A DNA stretch of 64,000 nt, from positions 26,819,764 to 26,883,763 of the forward strand of contig NC_088306.1 of the NCBI RefSeq assembly GCF_032854445.1. Direction: 5' to 3'. Below are positions 47,464 through 59,124 of this stretch, in pieces (within the stretch, counting starts at the first letter, position 1; each line of letters begins with the position of its first letter). The position numbers were made by a program, and so were the translations under genes. Under the pieces are notes generated by a model. That model had not been told where the DNA came from. It was given only the letters and a program-made list of their open reading frames with translations, and ran no database searches. Origin of the DNA: Liolophura sinensis. Its lineage: Eukaryota; Mollusca; Polyplacophora; Chitonida; Chitonidae.

Positions 47464-47644
47464 CTTCCTCAAACGAAGCAACCGTCAGGCGGCACCAAAT
47501 TGTACTGATTTTAATTTTAATATTTCTCGTGACGTTTTTGCCAGTTGAGTTGAATGCGCTTTCTTTTCAGCAGATTCTTGGTCTGAGAATGCTTTTTAAG
47601 GAATATAAATCGCAGAACTGTTGCATTGGCATTTTGATGCAACA

Positions 47645-48690
47645 ATGACCTTGTCACGTCTCAGTGCTGATGAACGTCAAAGAGCCATCGACAACATTGA
47701 AGCAGATGGGAACAGCTCACGTGTCGCCAGGCATTATGGTACTCAGACCACCATATACATACTGCTACCAACAGACAAAAACCATTAATGACCGTGCTCG
47801 GAGTGGACGACCTCGTGTGACGTCAAACCGTCAAGGCCGATTCATTATCAATTCCCATCGTTTTAATCGGTACCTGCAAGCAACCACTACAGCTGGAATC
47901 ACGGCTGAAACAACGAACCGACCCATCAGCACCAGTAATGTACGTCGCCGACTCAACGACGCGGGTTTACATTGCCGTCGGCCTCATGTTGGTTCACGTT
48001 TGATTCCACGTCACAGACGAGCTCGACCTGACTGGGCCACAGGTGATCGGAACTAGCGCAACGGACAATGGAAGAATATCGTCTTTTCGGATGAAAGTCG
48101 GTTTTCTATCGACGCAGCGGACGGCGGAGTGAGGGTGTGGCGACGTAAAGGTGAGGGGCTCAGTGATCCATGCAGAATGACGGTTGGTGAGGATCTTCCG
48201 TCATGCTTTTTTTTTGGGGGGGGGGGGGGGGGCAATCAGCTGTGGACATCACGTTCCTCCTGTGATCTTCTAAAATAATGAACAGGGACGTGGTTGAGGC
48301 GTCACGGCGCAGCGCTACGTCGATGAAGTGTTGAGGCCCGTAATCGTTCCATTTTTTGCTCGAAGACGCAATCTTGTTCTAAAGCAATATAATACAAGAG
48401 CACACGTTGCAAGATTGACACAGCCATTTCTACTGAACAATGGCATCCAGACGATGGATTGGCCAGCTTTAAGCCCGGATTTAAATCCTATCGAACACCT
48501 CTGGGATGACATTGAACGTCGCATTCGCCATCAACAGTTACCTTGCCAGTTACTTTGCAACAACTGCAACAAAGCGTCGTTGAGACTTACAACAACATTC
48601 CTCGTAGGTTCATTTGTAGTCTCTTCAACGGCATGTTTAAAAGATGTGCTGCTGTTGTTGACGCTAAAGGAGGTCACACGCGTTATTGTG
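47645..48690 (+). pseudogene. Tc1-type transposase, broken
   Basis: Starts at ATG 47645 with a DNA-binding N-terminus, loses frame near 47760-47790, then continues with a G-R-P-R hook and a RED-like subdomain in another frame to 48056. The first catalytic Asp (in F-S-D-E-S) is GAT at 48090-48092. A T9/G17 homopolymer (48207-48232) disrupts the glycine-rich region. The second catalytic Asp is replaced by Tyr (TAT 48388-48390), while the Glu (GAA 48493-48495) is still exactly 34 residues away. Another frame slip near 48545 precedes the C-terminus. Different subfamily from the intact one at 22065. Confidence 0.88.
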
Positions 48691-48695
48691 TAAGA

Positions 48696-48765
48696 CTTAT
48701 TTATTTGATAGGAATTTTACGCCATACTGAAGAATATTTCACTTATAGGACGGCGGCTGTTGTGT
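48696..48765 (-). mobile_element. V-SINE tail fragment
   Basis: TTTATTTGATAGGAATTTTA, a CCATACTGAAGAATATTTCA segment and CTTATAGGACGGCGGC correspond to the SINE's 3' end only. It lies exactly at the end of the Tc1 coding remnant. Confidence 0.75.
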
Positions 48766-48811
48766 AAGAGAAATATGTTTAAATAAAGTCAATCACCTCT
48801 TATTTGGAAGC

Positions 48812-49510
48812 CAAATTTAGTTGGATATTTTAACGTTGGTAGGTTTGACAGGTCGTGGGTGTAAGTACTGATTTTCTCAGTCAGACCTCCCCTGGATTCT
48901 ATTGAGCGATATAAATTTCTGTTCCCAGGGTGCTCTTTTGAATAAAACAATAATATTTATATTTGCAGGTACATCGAATACAAGAAGTTGTCACTGTGGT
49001 ACTAAATTATACCCACGCAAATGTTTACACTTTATAGGAACAAATGTTGAATTAAGAATAGATCGCTTTTAAAAATGTAGTTGCAAACTAGGACCGTTGT
49101 CTTTGACTATATTTCATTGCTCTTTCTTGTTATACCCCTGAGGGATCTCCGGTATGACAGAATAGGGCCTTGGCTGCCCACCATGCCTAACGTGTTAGAA
49201 AACGAACACAGAGCTCTTCCGTGTGGGCCCGGTGAATACGATAGGTCCATATCTTCCACGGTTTTCCATGAGCGGGCCTAGAAACAACCTGTGGGTTGCA
49301 ACCAGTAAATGTTGTTCTTCTGACTAGACCCTCACAGCGAACAATCCTTCTGCCATTACTGTGCAGTCGGGAGGTCGGCTGGTCACGTATTACCTCATGG
49401 TATTCCCATGTTCGTATCATCAATGTCATTTGGTAGAGGACTGATAGTGTTCCTAAAATCTGGTTTGAAGCGACTATGGTTTGAGGCGTTGTCTCAGGGA
49501 TCAGTCGGGT
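48812..49510. other. No gene recognised
   Basis: Small overlapping frames at 49081-49429 on both strands have no recognisable domain. No repeat seen. Confidence 0.35.
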
Positions 49511-49514
49511 AGTG

Positions 49515-49765
49515 ATTTACTTATTTGATAAATGTTTTATGTCCTACTCAAGAATATTTCAAATTTGTGCCCGTGTAGATAATCGGAAATCCGCATAACG
49601 CTAGTAACAGAAGCCATAACAATCCAGGAATGTTTTCACAAATATTAATTTCCGGAAAATCCTTATACATGTTATGAGAGATATTCAGTTACGATGGCGG
49701 CCAGCATTATGGTGGGGGAAACCGGACAGAGACCGAGGGAAACCCACGACCATCCGAATCGGTTA
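49515..49765 (-). mobile_element. V-SINE split by a ~119-bp insertion
   Basis: The left part (49515-49561) has the TTATTTGATAAATGTTTTAT and CTACTCAAGAATATTTCA segments. The right part resumes at about 49688 with ACGATGGCGGCCAGCATTAT and CCCACGACCATCCG. The tRNA head is missing. The break carries a short duplication of the SINE sequence (ATATTTCA left, ATATTCA right), so the middle is a later insertion. Confidence 0.85.
49562..49680 (+). mobile_element. ~119-bp insertion inside the V-SINE
   Basis: Matches 51719-51842 nearly throughout (AAATTTGTGCCCG, GTAGATAAT, AAATCCGCATAACGCTA, CAGGAATGTTTTCACAAATA, TTATACATGTT). The copy at 51719 has four more bases near its start. No terminal inverted repeat or tail is evident, so the class is unknown; the flanking 7-8 bp repeats support transposition-like insertion. 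Confidence 0.65.
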
Positions 49766-50045
49766 GTGCATGTTTGATGTGTGACCTTTTTCATGAGTGG
49801 GTATAAAGGAAGGAACTCGTGGTGGAGAATTTTGGTTACTCATTTACGCCACCTCTCTGAGTATACGCATCCCAGGGCAATCCCAGGGATGTTTCCAGCC
49901 GGATAACTGCGACTTCAGACGCCGGCGCTGTTGGCTCTCCGTAGTGGGTGAGAGATACGGGTGGTGAATGTTTAAATATCTCTAAATGACTTCTATACAA
50001 ATGTCTTCAAATGCCTCTGAAAATCTGAAGGAAACCTCTGTTGAA

Positions 50046-50170
50046 CGAATGAATGATTATGGCTTAACGCCACTTCGGCAATATTTCAGCCATATGGTCG
50101 TGAGAACATGTACAAACCAGAAGCCGTGAATAGTTTTCGACATGATCTGACGAACATTCAAAACAATCAA
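50046..50170 (+). repeat. Dispersed repeat with TTAACGCCA motif, copy 2
   Basis: See 27415-27545. Shared segments are AATGATTATGGCTTAACGCC and CGGCAATATTTCAGCCATA. Confidence 0.5.
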
Positions 50171-51150
50171 AACAAAAGGAAAACAGAAGAACATTTTTAA
50201 AAGCAGTTAAAAAAACTAAATGTCATTTAAAAAGTCGAAGACCACAATTTATTTTTTCTGCACTGAAACATATATAAACTATATTCTCTTATACAGGCCA
50301 ACAACCATCAAAAAATTAATACCAACATCGCCAGGGACGCTGTTAAACAGATCAAATATAGAGTTGAATGTGTAGAATCTTCACCGAATATAAAACCTCC
50401 GTTCAAATCAAATCTTTTTCAACTTGGACAACATAAAAACTTCCATCGGCAGACGTGCTTTTGTAAACAGACAACAATTTAATGTCATTAAACTTAAATA
50501 GCAGATATTTTAGTTGGTGTGTCCTCCACAGATGACATTAAGTTCTACTTCGCAAACTTCACTGAGGAACAGGTGAGATCTCAAGGAGCTGTAAACAGCA
50601 GGCGTTTCAGAACAAAAAAAGTTGATAGTGTTATCAAGCTGAATCGGAGTTTGTTGACATGTAACAACCCATCTGCTCCTTAGTTGATCAGCATTGACCT
50701 GTACGGTGTTCGAGTAAACATACATATACCAGATCCTAAAAGGTGTTTTTCATGGTAAAAGTTTGGGCATTGCAAAGGCCAAGTTATAAGTACATTGGTT
50801 TGCTTTCAACGTACAGGAGAAGGCCAAGAGGGCTACGACTGTTCAAAGACAATATCATGTTTAGGTTGTGGAGAAACCCATTAGGCGCCCTCAGAGGACT
50901 GTCCTCTCTTCATAAATATATCCTCTACATGCACAAAAGCCAACTGGTCCACTAGCATACATCTGCTCAGCATCTTTCATGCTGACGGCACATTAGCTAT
51001 ATATACACGAATTTAGCTGTGAAAAGGCCCTATGAATAAAGGCTGATAGTCTCCGTACAGTGTTACGGTTGTCAGTAGTTACTCTTGCAGGAAATTTGCG
51101 TCGGTCAGGGTGGTGTGAATGATACAGGATATAGCATGCACGTAAATTGT
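50170..51150. other. No gene recognised
   Basis: No domain-bearing frame or repeat identified. Confidence 0.35.
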
Positions 51151-51154
51151 TGTA

Positions 51155-51437
51155 CCATAGATGATACGCCAAATGTTTGCTCCTCGAAAAATTCAAAGGT
51201 AGCCCATATCTCGAGTGAAATACACAGATGATATGCCAAATGCTTTGCTAATTGAGAAATTCAAAAGTAGCCGATATCTTTAGTGAAATGCACAGGTGAT
51301 ACGCCAAATGCTTTGATAATTGAGATATTCAAAGGTAGCCCATATCTCTAGCAAAATACAAAGACGATACGCCAAATGCTTGCGCCTTGAGAAATTCAAA
51401 AGTAACCCATTTCTCTAGCAAAATACATAGACGATAT
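51155..51437 (+). repeat. ~74-bp tandem repeat, about 3.7 copies
   Basis: Diverged tandem copies, each with GATACGCCAAATGCTT, TTGAGAAATTCAAA and AGCCCATATCTC-like segments. Related scraps recur at about 52390-52470 (CTCCTTGAGACATTCAAA). Confidence 0.85.
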
Positions 51438-51718
51438 GCAATCAAGTTTCAATACAATATGGCAATATGCATCACAAAGTGATGCAGCATTTTATACATA
51501 TATACCTGTCTTCAAGGAAGACTGCTTGTATGGAATACCGTTCGCCCGCAAGGACCACGCCACACCTCAAAAACGGACGAGTGCCAGGCAAGTGGATATC
51601 GGAAACAAATATGTACACAGCGACAGTACTTGGTTTAGGAAAGAATTGAAAGTGCAAAGCATATGTGACAATTTACTTCCCAGATCACGAATATTATGCA
51701 ATACCATCGAAACTTTGG

Positions 51719-51842
51719 CAAATTTGTGCCCGAAAAGACGTGTAGATAATGGGAAATCCGCATAACGCTACTAACAGGAGCCATAACAATCCAGGAATGT
51801 TTTCACAAATATTAATTTCCCGAAAATCTTTATACATGTTGT
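51719..51842 (+). repeat. Second copy of the small element found in the SINE at 49562
   Basis: Same ~120-bp sequence in a different context; after TTATACATGTT the flanks are unrelated, which defines the right end. Confidence 0.65.
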
Positions 51843-51945
51843 AAATAAAACGACACTGAATATAAGCTAAACAGAACATCAATAACCTTAGTGTTCGCTT
51901 TATCAAAGGGTGGGATGGGAGACAGTTAAAATCAGGATGGTGATT

Positions 51946-52160
51946 AATGAACTGGCTCTGTATTTCGGCCAGATGGTGAAAGGAAAGACCTGTGTGACAC
52001 CTCACGGCCAAGGGAGACCACTGGACCAAGGGGGATAACTCTAACTACCAAAGTTACACAATCACCACAGAGCTCGGCACATAACCGAAGCCCATACACC
52101 ACCAATAAATTCCTCCTATGAAACAATACCGTTCATCGTGTATTAATGATAAACAAGTTT
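51946..52160 (+). repeat. Dispersed ~215-bp repeat W, copy 1
   Basis: Closely similar to 54016-54232. Shared segments are ATGAACTGGCTCTGTA, GGTGAAAGGAAAGACCTGTG, GACACCTCACGGC, ACCACTGGACCAAGGGGGAT, AACTCTAAC and AATCACCACAGAGCT. No ORF in common. Possibly a MITE or SINE of unknown family. Confidence 0.8.
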
Positions 52161-52199
52161 ATCCCAATAGTCCTGACATAAAGAAACTACTGTAACGAC

Positions 52200-54000
52200 T
52201 TTTAAAGAAACACTTTAATTTGAAATGAATGGATGACATATGGTCACAGTTTTATTAATGAAAATTACATTAAACGAGTGACGAGATCCTCACGAGCTGA
52301 ACACCAGCCTTGTATTACCAGGGCGGATCAGCCCATATTACATATAGTTTGTTTAGTTCACCCAATGCAAAAACAAAGGGGTGTTTTCAAATGCTCGCTC
52401 CTTGAGACATTCAAAGCAGCCCAAATACATGTATGGAAAACAGTTCGCCCGCAAGGACCAAGCCAATCCATTGTGTCTGTACGCAATCGCTATCCCACAA
52501 AAACCCTGGCGCTAATTTAAAAGTAGGGTGGATGTCAGTTCTTTGATAAACCTCTTTAATTTTGACGTAGAATTCTATGCACGGAGTGACTATGGTATCA
52601 TATGAACCTAAGTGAACAACTCACACATTTGGTTTTGGGCAATGATCTAAATCACCACAGACTGGTGACAATAAAGACAATAAAAGCATTCCACGCTGGC
52701 CGCACCACGTAATGTTTAAGTCGTGTGTGTCCAGACCTAAATTCTTTTGGGCCGGCCTAACAAACGACCGTCTGTATGCCCAATATACAGACTGCGATCC
52801 GCAGATGCGCACTTCTGAATGGGGATACAATATTATTAGTCATATCAGAACGAGTAACACGCGGTTCGTGGTGTCGCCTGTATGTGGTCCATATACGGCG
52901 TGCACACATACTGAAAACCTTAAATTGGTTAGATAGCCATGGGGATGCGAATGTATTTACAAAACGCCTGTGATCTCCACCGTCCTTATCGCTTTATGGT
53001 CTCGTCGTCAAGCCGATACTCACTCGCGTGTGTGTCGGTTTAGAAATACTGAATACGGACCAACAACAAGAGAGAGTTCTCTGCAGTGTTAAGCCAAAAC
53101 GTCTGGTGATTTAGGAATCATCACTTACTGTAGGGTAAGGTGTAAAACTCGATACCACAGGACATACGCACTGGGCTAAAATTATATTTAACAACTCACC
53201 TACGGGCGGCTGGCCCATGTGACCAGTAGCAGTGCTCGGAACGATCCTTGACTGCAACAACACACTGAGTTTAGTGGGTAACATCTGAATCACTGACCCA
53301 TGCTTTCCGTTTCACAGTTCTGCGAGACCTCCGCATAACCGATCAGTTCTCCTCTGAAAATACACTAAAACGTAAGTAAACGAAACAAAACGCACTAGTA
53401 AATGCAAACGACAACAAAATCTGAGAGAGAGAAGCGGAATGAAAAAAAAGATAAAGTTAAAATCAGGGCGGGTGATTAAAGGAGAAGAAAATTTAAATAT
53501 CAATCAAATATCATTGAAAAGAGTATGCATTTCCTCACAGGTGCATGCCATAAAAAAAACTTCAAGCTGATAAATTATAAATACAGTCCGCTCCAACATC
53601 CACTGTGGGCGACTCCATTTTGCCTAACAACTAGTCCTGAGTTAGGAGGAGACTTGCCATCGGAAACCGCCGAAGAGCAACATTTCCGTACATTTTCGTA
53701 CATTTCCGGTAGAACTCTTCTTCCCAGAAGGTAGCGAAGAGTACAGTTCCTTGGACGTAGGTTCCGAGTTTACAAGAACAAGCCGGTATCTTTAACGAAT
53801 CTCAATGGCTGAGAGGCAACACACACCCGGCATAAATTACAGGGTGTTTAAGATGGAGGACGCGATGGACTCAGCGATTTATGCCAGTTTTGCCGTATTC
53901 AGGCTTTACGTGTATGGCGAGGAAAAATGGCATACTTATACAACAGGCACCACCAGACAGAAAAAAATCCGCTCTTTTCAGCCTGTAGTGTCATATCTTT
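52200..54000. other. No gene recognised
   Basis: Frames of 60-95 codons on both strands have no recognisable domains. A short stretch at 52440-52465 (AGTTCGCCCGCAAGGACCA) repeats 51540-51560. Confidence 0.35.
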
Positions 54001-54015
54001 AAGTTGTCTTCTCCT

Positions 54016-54232
54016 TTCATGAACTGGCTCTGTACTTTGGTCGGCTGGTGAAAGGAAAGACCTGTGTGACACCTCACGGCAGAGGGGGGACCACTGGACC
54101 AAGGGGGATAACTCTAACCACTCAAGATGCACAAATCACCACAGAGCTTGGTACATCACCGAAGCCCATACACCACTAAAAAGTCCTATGTAATAATACT
54201 GTTTATCCTGTAATAATGATAAAGAAGTTTAA
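54016..54232 (+). repeat. Dispersed ~215-bp repeat W, copy 2
   Basis: Same orientation as copy 1, about 2.07 kb away, with a few substitutions and small indels. The flanks differ, so the repeat has defined ends near ATGAACTGG and GATAAAGAAGTTT. Confidence 0.8.
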
Positions 54233-54620
54233 ATACAGCATTTAATTGAAAACAAAAGTTCTTAAATGCAATATAAAACCTAGGCGATCAAGTTATATGA
54301 TCATGACAATTTTGCACAAATTGACCATTTAATCATTGCTTTACAACGGCGAGAAACAGCTCAAAATTGCCCACGGCCGAATCTGTACAATACGTCACGT
54401 AATTGAGAAACCCAAATTTTCCTATGCATGTGTGATGCATCACGAGCCAGAATATCATAAACTTGTTGACAACTTTACGATCATCTAATTATAGTAATTT
54501 TCTCCAGCGTGTGATAATAATGATTTTCCTTTTTGTTAAAAGTTGAGTTCTGCCCAACTCTCCGTAAACAATATGACAGTCCTTCAAAGATATACAGCAT
54601 CCTATTCATTTGAAATATGG

Positions 54621-54964
54621 GTGAGTGCTTGGGGTTTAACGTCGTACTCAACAATTTTTCAGTCATATGACGACGAAAGAATCAGTAGGGTGCATGTACG
54701 TGTAATGTGCCTCCTTGTCACAGGACGGATTTTATTTAGTGCTGCTTCACTGAGACGACTTACCGAAGGCAAGTAAGCCGCCCCGCTCGAGCCATTATAC
54801 TGATACGGGTCAACCAGTCGTTGCACTATCCCCTTCATGCCGAACGCCAAGCGAGGAAGTTACAACTTCCTCTTTTAAAGTCTTAGGTGTGACTCGATCA
54901 AGGATAGACCCTGGATCTACCGGTCTCGAAGCGGACGCTCTACCAACTGTGCTATCCCGGCCGG
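54621..54964 (-). mobile_element. tRNA-headed SINE, second family, intact, 15-bp target duplication
   Basis: Best copy of this family. The tRNA-like head at the right end has in reverse complement A box TAGCACAGTTGG inside GGGATAGCACAGTTGGTAGA. The body includes GAAGCAGCACTAAATAA and the 3' end has a TTGAGTACGACGTTAAACCC segment. It is flanked by the perfect duplication TCATTTGAAATATGG (54606-54620 and 54965-54979). All three copies of this family in the window lie in the same orientation. Confidence 0.95.
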
Positions 54965-54979
54965 TCATTTGAAATATGG

Positions 54980-56284
54980 CTTGCCGGAAACGATTTTACT
55001 ACCTTTAAAGAAGGCGACATCTGATGTGAACGTGATTCGAAGGTAACAAAATTTAAATACAATCTGCACTGTAGAAGATGCGTAATAGAATTGTAGGTTT
55101 TGCTTTAGGTGACCGCATTTTCGAAACACTATAATCTTTGATTCACTCTCATTTACTACCATTTTCCATTTGTCATAGTAATTCTTCCGAACATCTAATT
55201 CTTGCTGTAAACCTTTTGCGGAATCTGCGGAACAATGTCGTCAGGGAATAACAGTAAAAAAAAGTTTTATCATCCCAATTTTCTAAGCGTTCTGTACCCT
55301 CTGAGAATAATCCCTCTTCTAAGTCGTTGAGATACACGGAAAATAACAATGACAAATAACGAAGGCGACAAACTTTCGCCTTGTCTACACTCTGGGCGAA
55401 ATAAAAGCTCATGTCATATATGGATTCTATAATAGTAAAAATGTTCCCTTGTACACTGTCGTAAGGCTAGTTTTTGGTCAGGTCTGTTTTACTCTTTTCT
55501 TCCTGTTATATGGCAAGCACGTGACTTATAAAGATCCAACTTTACACTAACACAATGTATAGGTCATAAAATCGGACTACAGTGTCGAAAGTTGGAGAAA
55601 ATTAATGTGTAACTTTCTCAAAAATTTTTGAGCAGGCAGTTATGCATCTATCAACTAAATACATCTATAGCAAATGTTCAGCCTTATACTTTCGCTACGC
55701 ATAACATTTTAACGTTAATGATAGGTACAGGATCCAAAGTGCTTTCAACCAGGATTCACGTATGATTTCTCTATAGATTCCACACTTTAGGTAATACCAT
55801 AGCTTAATAACTATCCATTCTAATTCATGATAACACTTATTTCATTAAAGATAGCCTATATCTTTACTCACACAGTATGGTGTTAAAGAGAATGAAGAAC
55901 CACAAAGATTCGAACTCTTCTTCGAGGTGCGACCTGTTCTCCATAGTGACTGCGTTAGTTCACTGTAATGATACCCGACAGACAGTGGCAGAAACACGCA
56001 TTTCAAACTTACCAAAATGTAACAAAACTTATCATATTATAAAGTTTAAGTTTTTTACTTATGAAGACAAACGTTTACCAAAACGGAACTTTGACAGCAC
56101 GTAGAAATACACACATTAAAGTTTCAGTGAAGATATTTTCAGGTTAATATTGATCTTCATACTGTAAATTAAAGACCCAGTGTCTCGTTTGAACGAAAAA
56201 TCCGGGGTTTTGATCGAGAGTGCATTTTCGGCGGGTTATTGCTAAGCAAACAATCTGTTTTATGGCCATATACCTTTTATGGAT
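54980..56284. other. No gene recognised
   Basis: No domain-bearing frame. A 75-codon plus frame at 55877-56104 is unremarkable. Confidence 0.35.
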
Positions 56285-56297
56285 GATTCGACCAAGT

Positions 56298-56442
56298 GGG
56301 AAGGTCTGGCATCAACCTGCGGATGGTCGTGGGTTTTCCCCTGGCTCTGCCAGGTTTCCTCCCACCATAATGCTGGTAGCCGTCGTACAATTCAAAATAT
56401 TCTTGAGTACGGCGTAAAACACCAATCAAATAAATAAATAAA
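56298..56442 (+). mobile_element. V-SINE insertion with 13-bp target duplication
   Basis: Plus orientation, 5'-truncated at GGGAAGGTCTGG. It contains CCTGCGGATGGTCGTGGGTT, TTTCCTCCCACCATAATGCT and TTCTTGAGTACGGCGTAAAA, and ends in AAATAAATAAATA. Flanked by the perfect duplication GATTCGACCAAGT (56285-56297 and 56443-56455). Confidence 0.95.
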
Positions 56443-56455
56443 GATTCGACCAAGT

Positions 56456-57236
56456 TTTATTCTTCTAATTTGGAAATCTACAGAAATTGTTGTGGGATTT
56501 TGAAATTTGCACTTTCTTATCCTGCCGCTCTGGGGCCGTTTATCCACCTTACCGTACCAGGTCTTTTCAGCAGTCACACTTAGCTCCGTAATTTGTGCAA
56601 GTAAGATTTATCCATTTTTTTTTATTAGCGTCTCTGAATGAAACAATTCTAGCCCGTGGACCGCGATCTTGCCCATACGCTGGGCCAAGCCTGTGTGCTC
56701 TTTCCAAGTGCATGTCACATGTCATAATCTGTAACTTCGATTAAATAAAGCTCCAAATCAAGTAAAATCAATCTTCGTTCTCGCTTTCTCTCAGACCATG
56801 AGATAGGAGATTATTCCTTTTACTTCTGGGTTCTACATGGATGATTTTTATATTCAAGATATTTGAGCGAATCTGCTTGTTGGGTAAAGTTATTTTCACA
56901 CTTGTCTAAGAAAAGCCACAGGAATGATTGGCATTACAAACCGGCGAATTATCTGTGTTGACTCAAGGTCGCTTTTCACTTCTTCATTCAAATGAAGGTT
57001 GCTGTTTTTCTTGCATTTCATCCTGCATATCGTTTCAAATCTGTTTTCGGTGGACACGTTAGGGCGTTCACATCCAGTCACGTTTGTATTGTTAGTGGCC
57101 AGATCGACTCCTGTCGTCTTTAGCTGGACTTTATAGAAGTGCTGAAGCAAGATCGCCACACACACTGACTGGCCGCAATCCTGGATGCAGGTCACTGCCT
57201 TACAGGTTCTCATCTACCATAACCCCTATATATCAC
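56456..57236. other. No gene recognised; one Cys-rich frame of unknown status
   Basis: The minus-strand frame 56896-57213 (105 codons) has seven Cys, with a C-I-Q-D-C-G-Q-S-V-C cluster near its start, and is preceded on its strand by a TAG that could be a splice acceptor. I cannot assign a family and it may be chance. Confidence 0.3.
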
Positions 57237-57790
57237 AAACTTATACAGTGGAATAGTCGAGGTCTGAGTGTAAATTATTCTTAAAGCAAGGTAAATTATC
57301 TTGAAGTAACAAAAAAGAAGTCTAAATCCAATTGCATTTTGTCTTCCGGAGACGTACCTGAAGACATCTGGCAAAGATAAAACGACCCTTAGAAACTACA
57401 CGCAATACAATGCTTACTATAATGAAGAAGCGCAAGCTAATGGAGACTCCCCGACCTTTATAAATATTAATACTATCCAAAGCTCTGTTGCTTTGGATAC
57501 AGAGCTTCAGGCTATGGCTGTACGCGTTCCATTGCCTTAATCCATCGTTTTACATTCTATTTAATGTATCATCCCCATTTTTGTCAGTTATCCGGTTGAA
57601 TAATTTAACACGACAGTTGCCAAAACATGTCATAACAATGGGAGATTTAAACGCAGACAAGGATAATGACAAGGATAAGAAGGTGGTCGACTTTTTATCT
57701 AAGGAAGAACTGTTATTTATATAATGGTACTATTACTTACCCACTGACTCCATTGTTTGGCACGAGAAATTCATCCTGCGTATCAACCGT
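57237..57790 (+). pseudogene. Jockey-like LINE endonuclease fragment
   Basis: Opens with I-Q-W-N-S-R-G-L (57240-57266), the start of the apurinic-type endonuclease in Jockey ORF2. It continues with frame changes through an A-V-R-V segment (about 57514-57525). An open stretch follows with L-P-K-H-V-I-T-M-G-D-L-N-A-D (about 57620-57660), whose G-D-x-N is the catalytic metal-binding box. After the stop at 57722 the frame still reads like the endonuclease end (G-T-I-T-Y-P). It nicks target DNA in live elements; here it is decayed and detached from its RT. Confidence 0.75.
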
Positions 57791-58435
57791 TTTAGCCCCT
57801 GACGTCACTTGACGTCATTTGAACACTCGAAGCACGCGACTTACTCACTTGTAGATTAAAGCAGGAAATGACATTTAGTCTTTATAAAAAGTTTATAAAA
57901 TCAAGTATGTACATAACTATCGTTCTAACAGAGCTTCTAATGCTACTAATACTAAATATAAAGGAGAAAAATGAACCAGACACAAACACATTCGATTAAT
58001 TAATACTCTCTGCTGTGAAATAGCTTTAATCCTGGACAAAATACATTCAATGATATTCGATTTCTTTGTCTCCTAAAAAAAGGTCTGGCCAATATAGCAT
58101 GTGGTCATCCGGGAACTGAAAAATCATGAAAGACGAATGTATCAACATTTAGCAAACATTAGTAATCATATGTCTTTAAGGTGGTGTAATGAAATATTTC
58201 CACACAACTGTCCCCCAGTGATTGTAAGTAGAACACAGGTCAGCCTACTCACTCCCAACAAACGTGTTTACATCCAAAAGACCACTCCTCTACGGGGCAT
58301 AAAGTTTTGATGTATACATAAAACAGAAATAATCTTTGTTTTTTGCGGAATTTATATATATCCCCACCACCTTAACTTTTATTCACATTTGACATGTTAC
58401 ATTGGAATGATCAAGATTTGCAAACATCAACTGTA
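57790..58435. other. No gene recognised
   Basis: Between the endonuclease fragment and the tandem repeat I see no RT sequence. This part of the element is deleted or beyond recognition. Confidence 0.35.
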
Positions 58436-58439
58436 ACGT

Positions 58440-58830
58440 TGTTGGCCAAATTACAGTTCATATGAGAGGACATTTTCATGTTGGTTTTCGTTTGGTTATA
58501 TCACAATTCATATGAGAGGACATCTCCTTGTCGCTTTTCGGTTTTGGTCGGATTTTGATTAATATGGGAGGAAATCTTGAACGTTTTAGGTTTGGTTATA
58601 TCACTATTCATATGAGAGACCATCTCCGTGTCGGAGGTTTTCTGTTTTGTTCAGATTTGGATTAATATGGGAGGAAATCTTAAAGGTTTTAGGTTTGGTT
58701 ATATTACAATTCATATGAGAGGACTTCTCCGTGTCGGTTTTCGGTTTTGGTCAGATGTGAATTATTATGGGAGGAAAGCTCCTTGAAGGTTTAAGGTTTG
58801 GTTATATCACATTTCATATGGAAGGAAATT
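58440..58830 (+). repeat. ~100-bp tandem repeat, nearly 4 copies
   Basis: Period about 100-104 bp, judged from GGTTATATCAC-like starts at 58494, 58594, 58698 and 58799. Each copy has CATATGAGAGGACATCTCC-like and TTAATATGGGAGGAAATCT-like halves. Confidence 0.9.
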
Positions 58831-59124
58831 TTCGCTTCGGTTATTCCTTTTTTCAGTTCAGGTTGTGAATGCACAGAAACTAAAAACAGATTCTCTCCAT
58901 CAACTTGGTTGCTGCAAACTACGTCGTCTCTGAGTATGTTATCTCTGAGTATGTTATACACTGGGTTCTTCATATGTTGATGATTTCCGTATACCCAATT
59001 AAAATTTGAATAAAATTGAACGCCAGTTGCAGCTTTGTTTAAATAAAATGGAGAAATGAGCAACTGAGAACCACTTAAGATTTTCTACGTCTAAAACCGT
59101 TGGTATGCATTTCTGTAGTAAAAA

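Larger units (their letters stand above)
47048..48812 (+). mobile_element. Tc1-family transposon, defective, carrying a nested SINE
   Basis: The left terminal repeat has ACTGAATTCCAAAAGAAACG at about 47052-47071, next to a TA. A SINE sits in the leader (47190-47463). The broken transposase is at 47645-48690. No matching right terminal repeat follows; homology appears to stop about 48812. A second small SINE tail fragment lies at 48696-48765. The element is immobile. Confidence 0.8.

Noticed and set aside
54890-54964. tRNA gene on the minus strand
   Set aside because: It is the head of a SINE bounded by a 15-bp target duplication.
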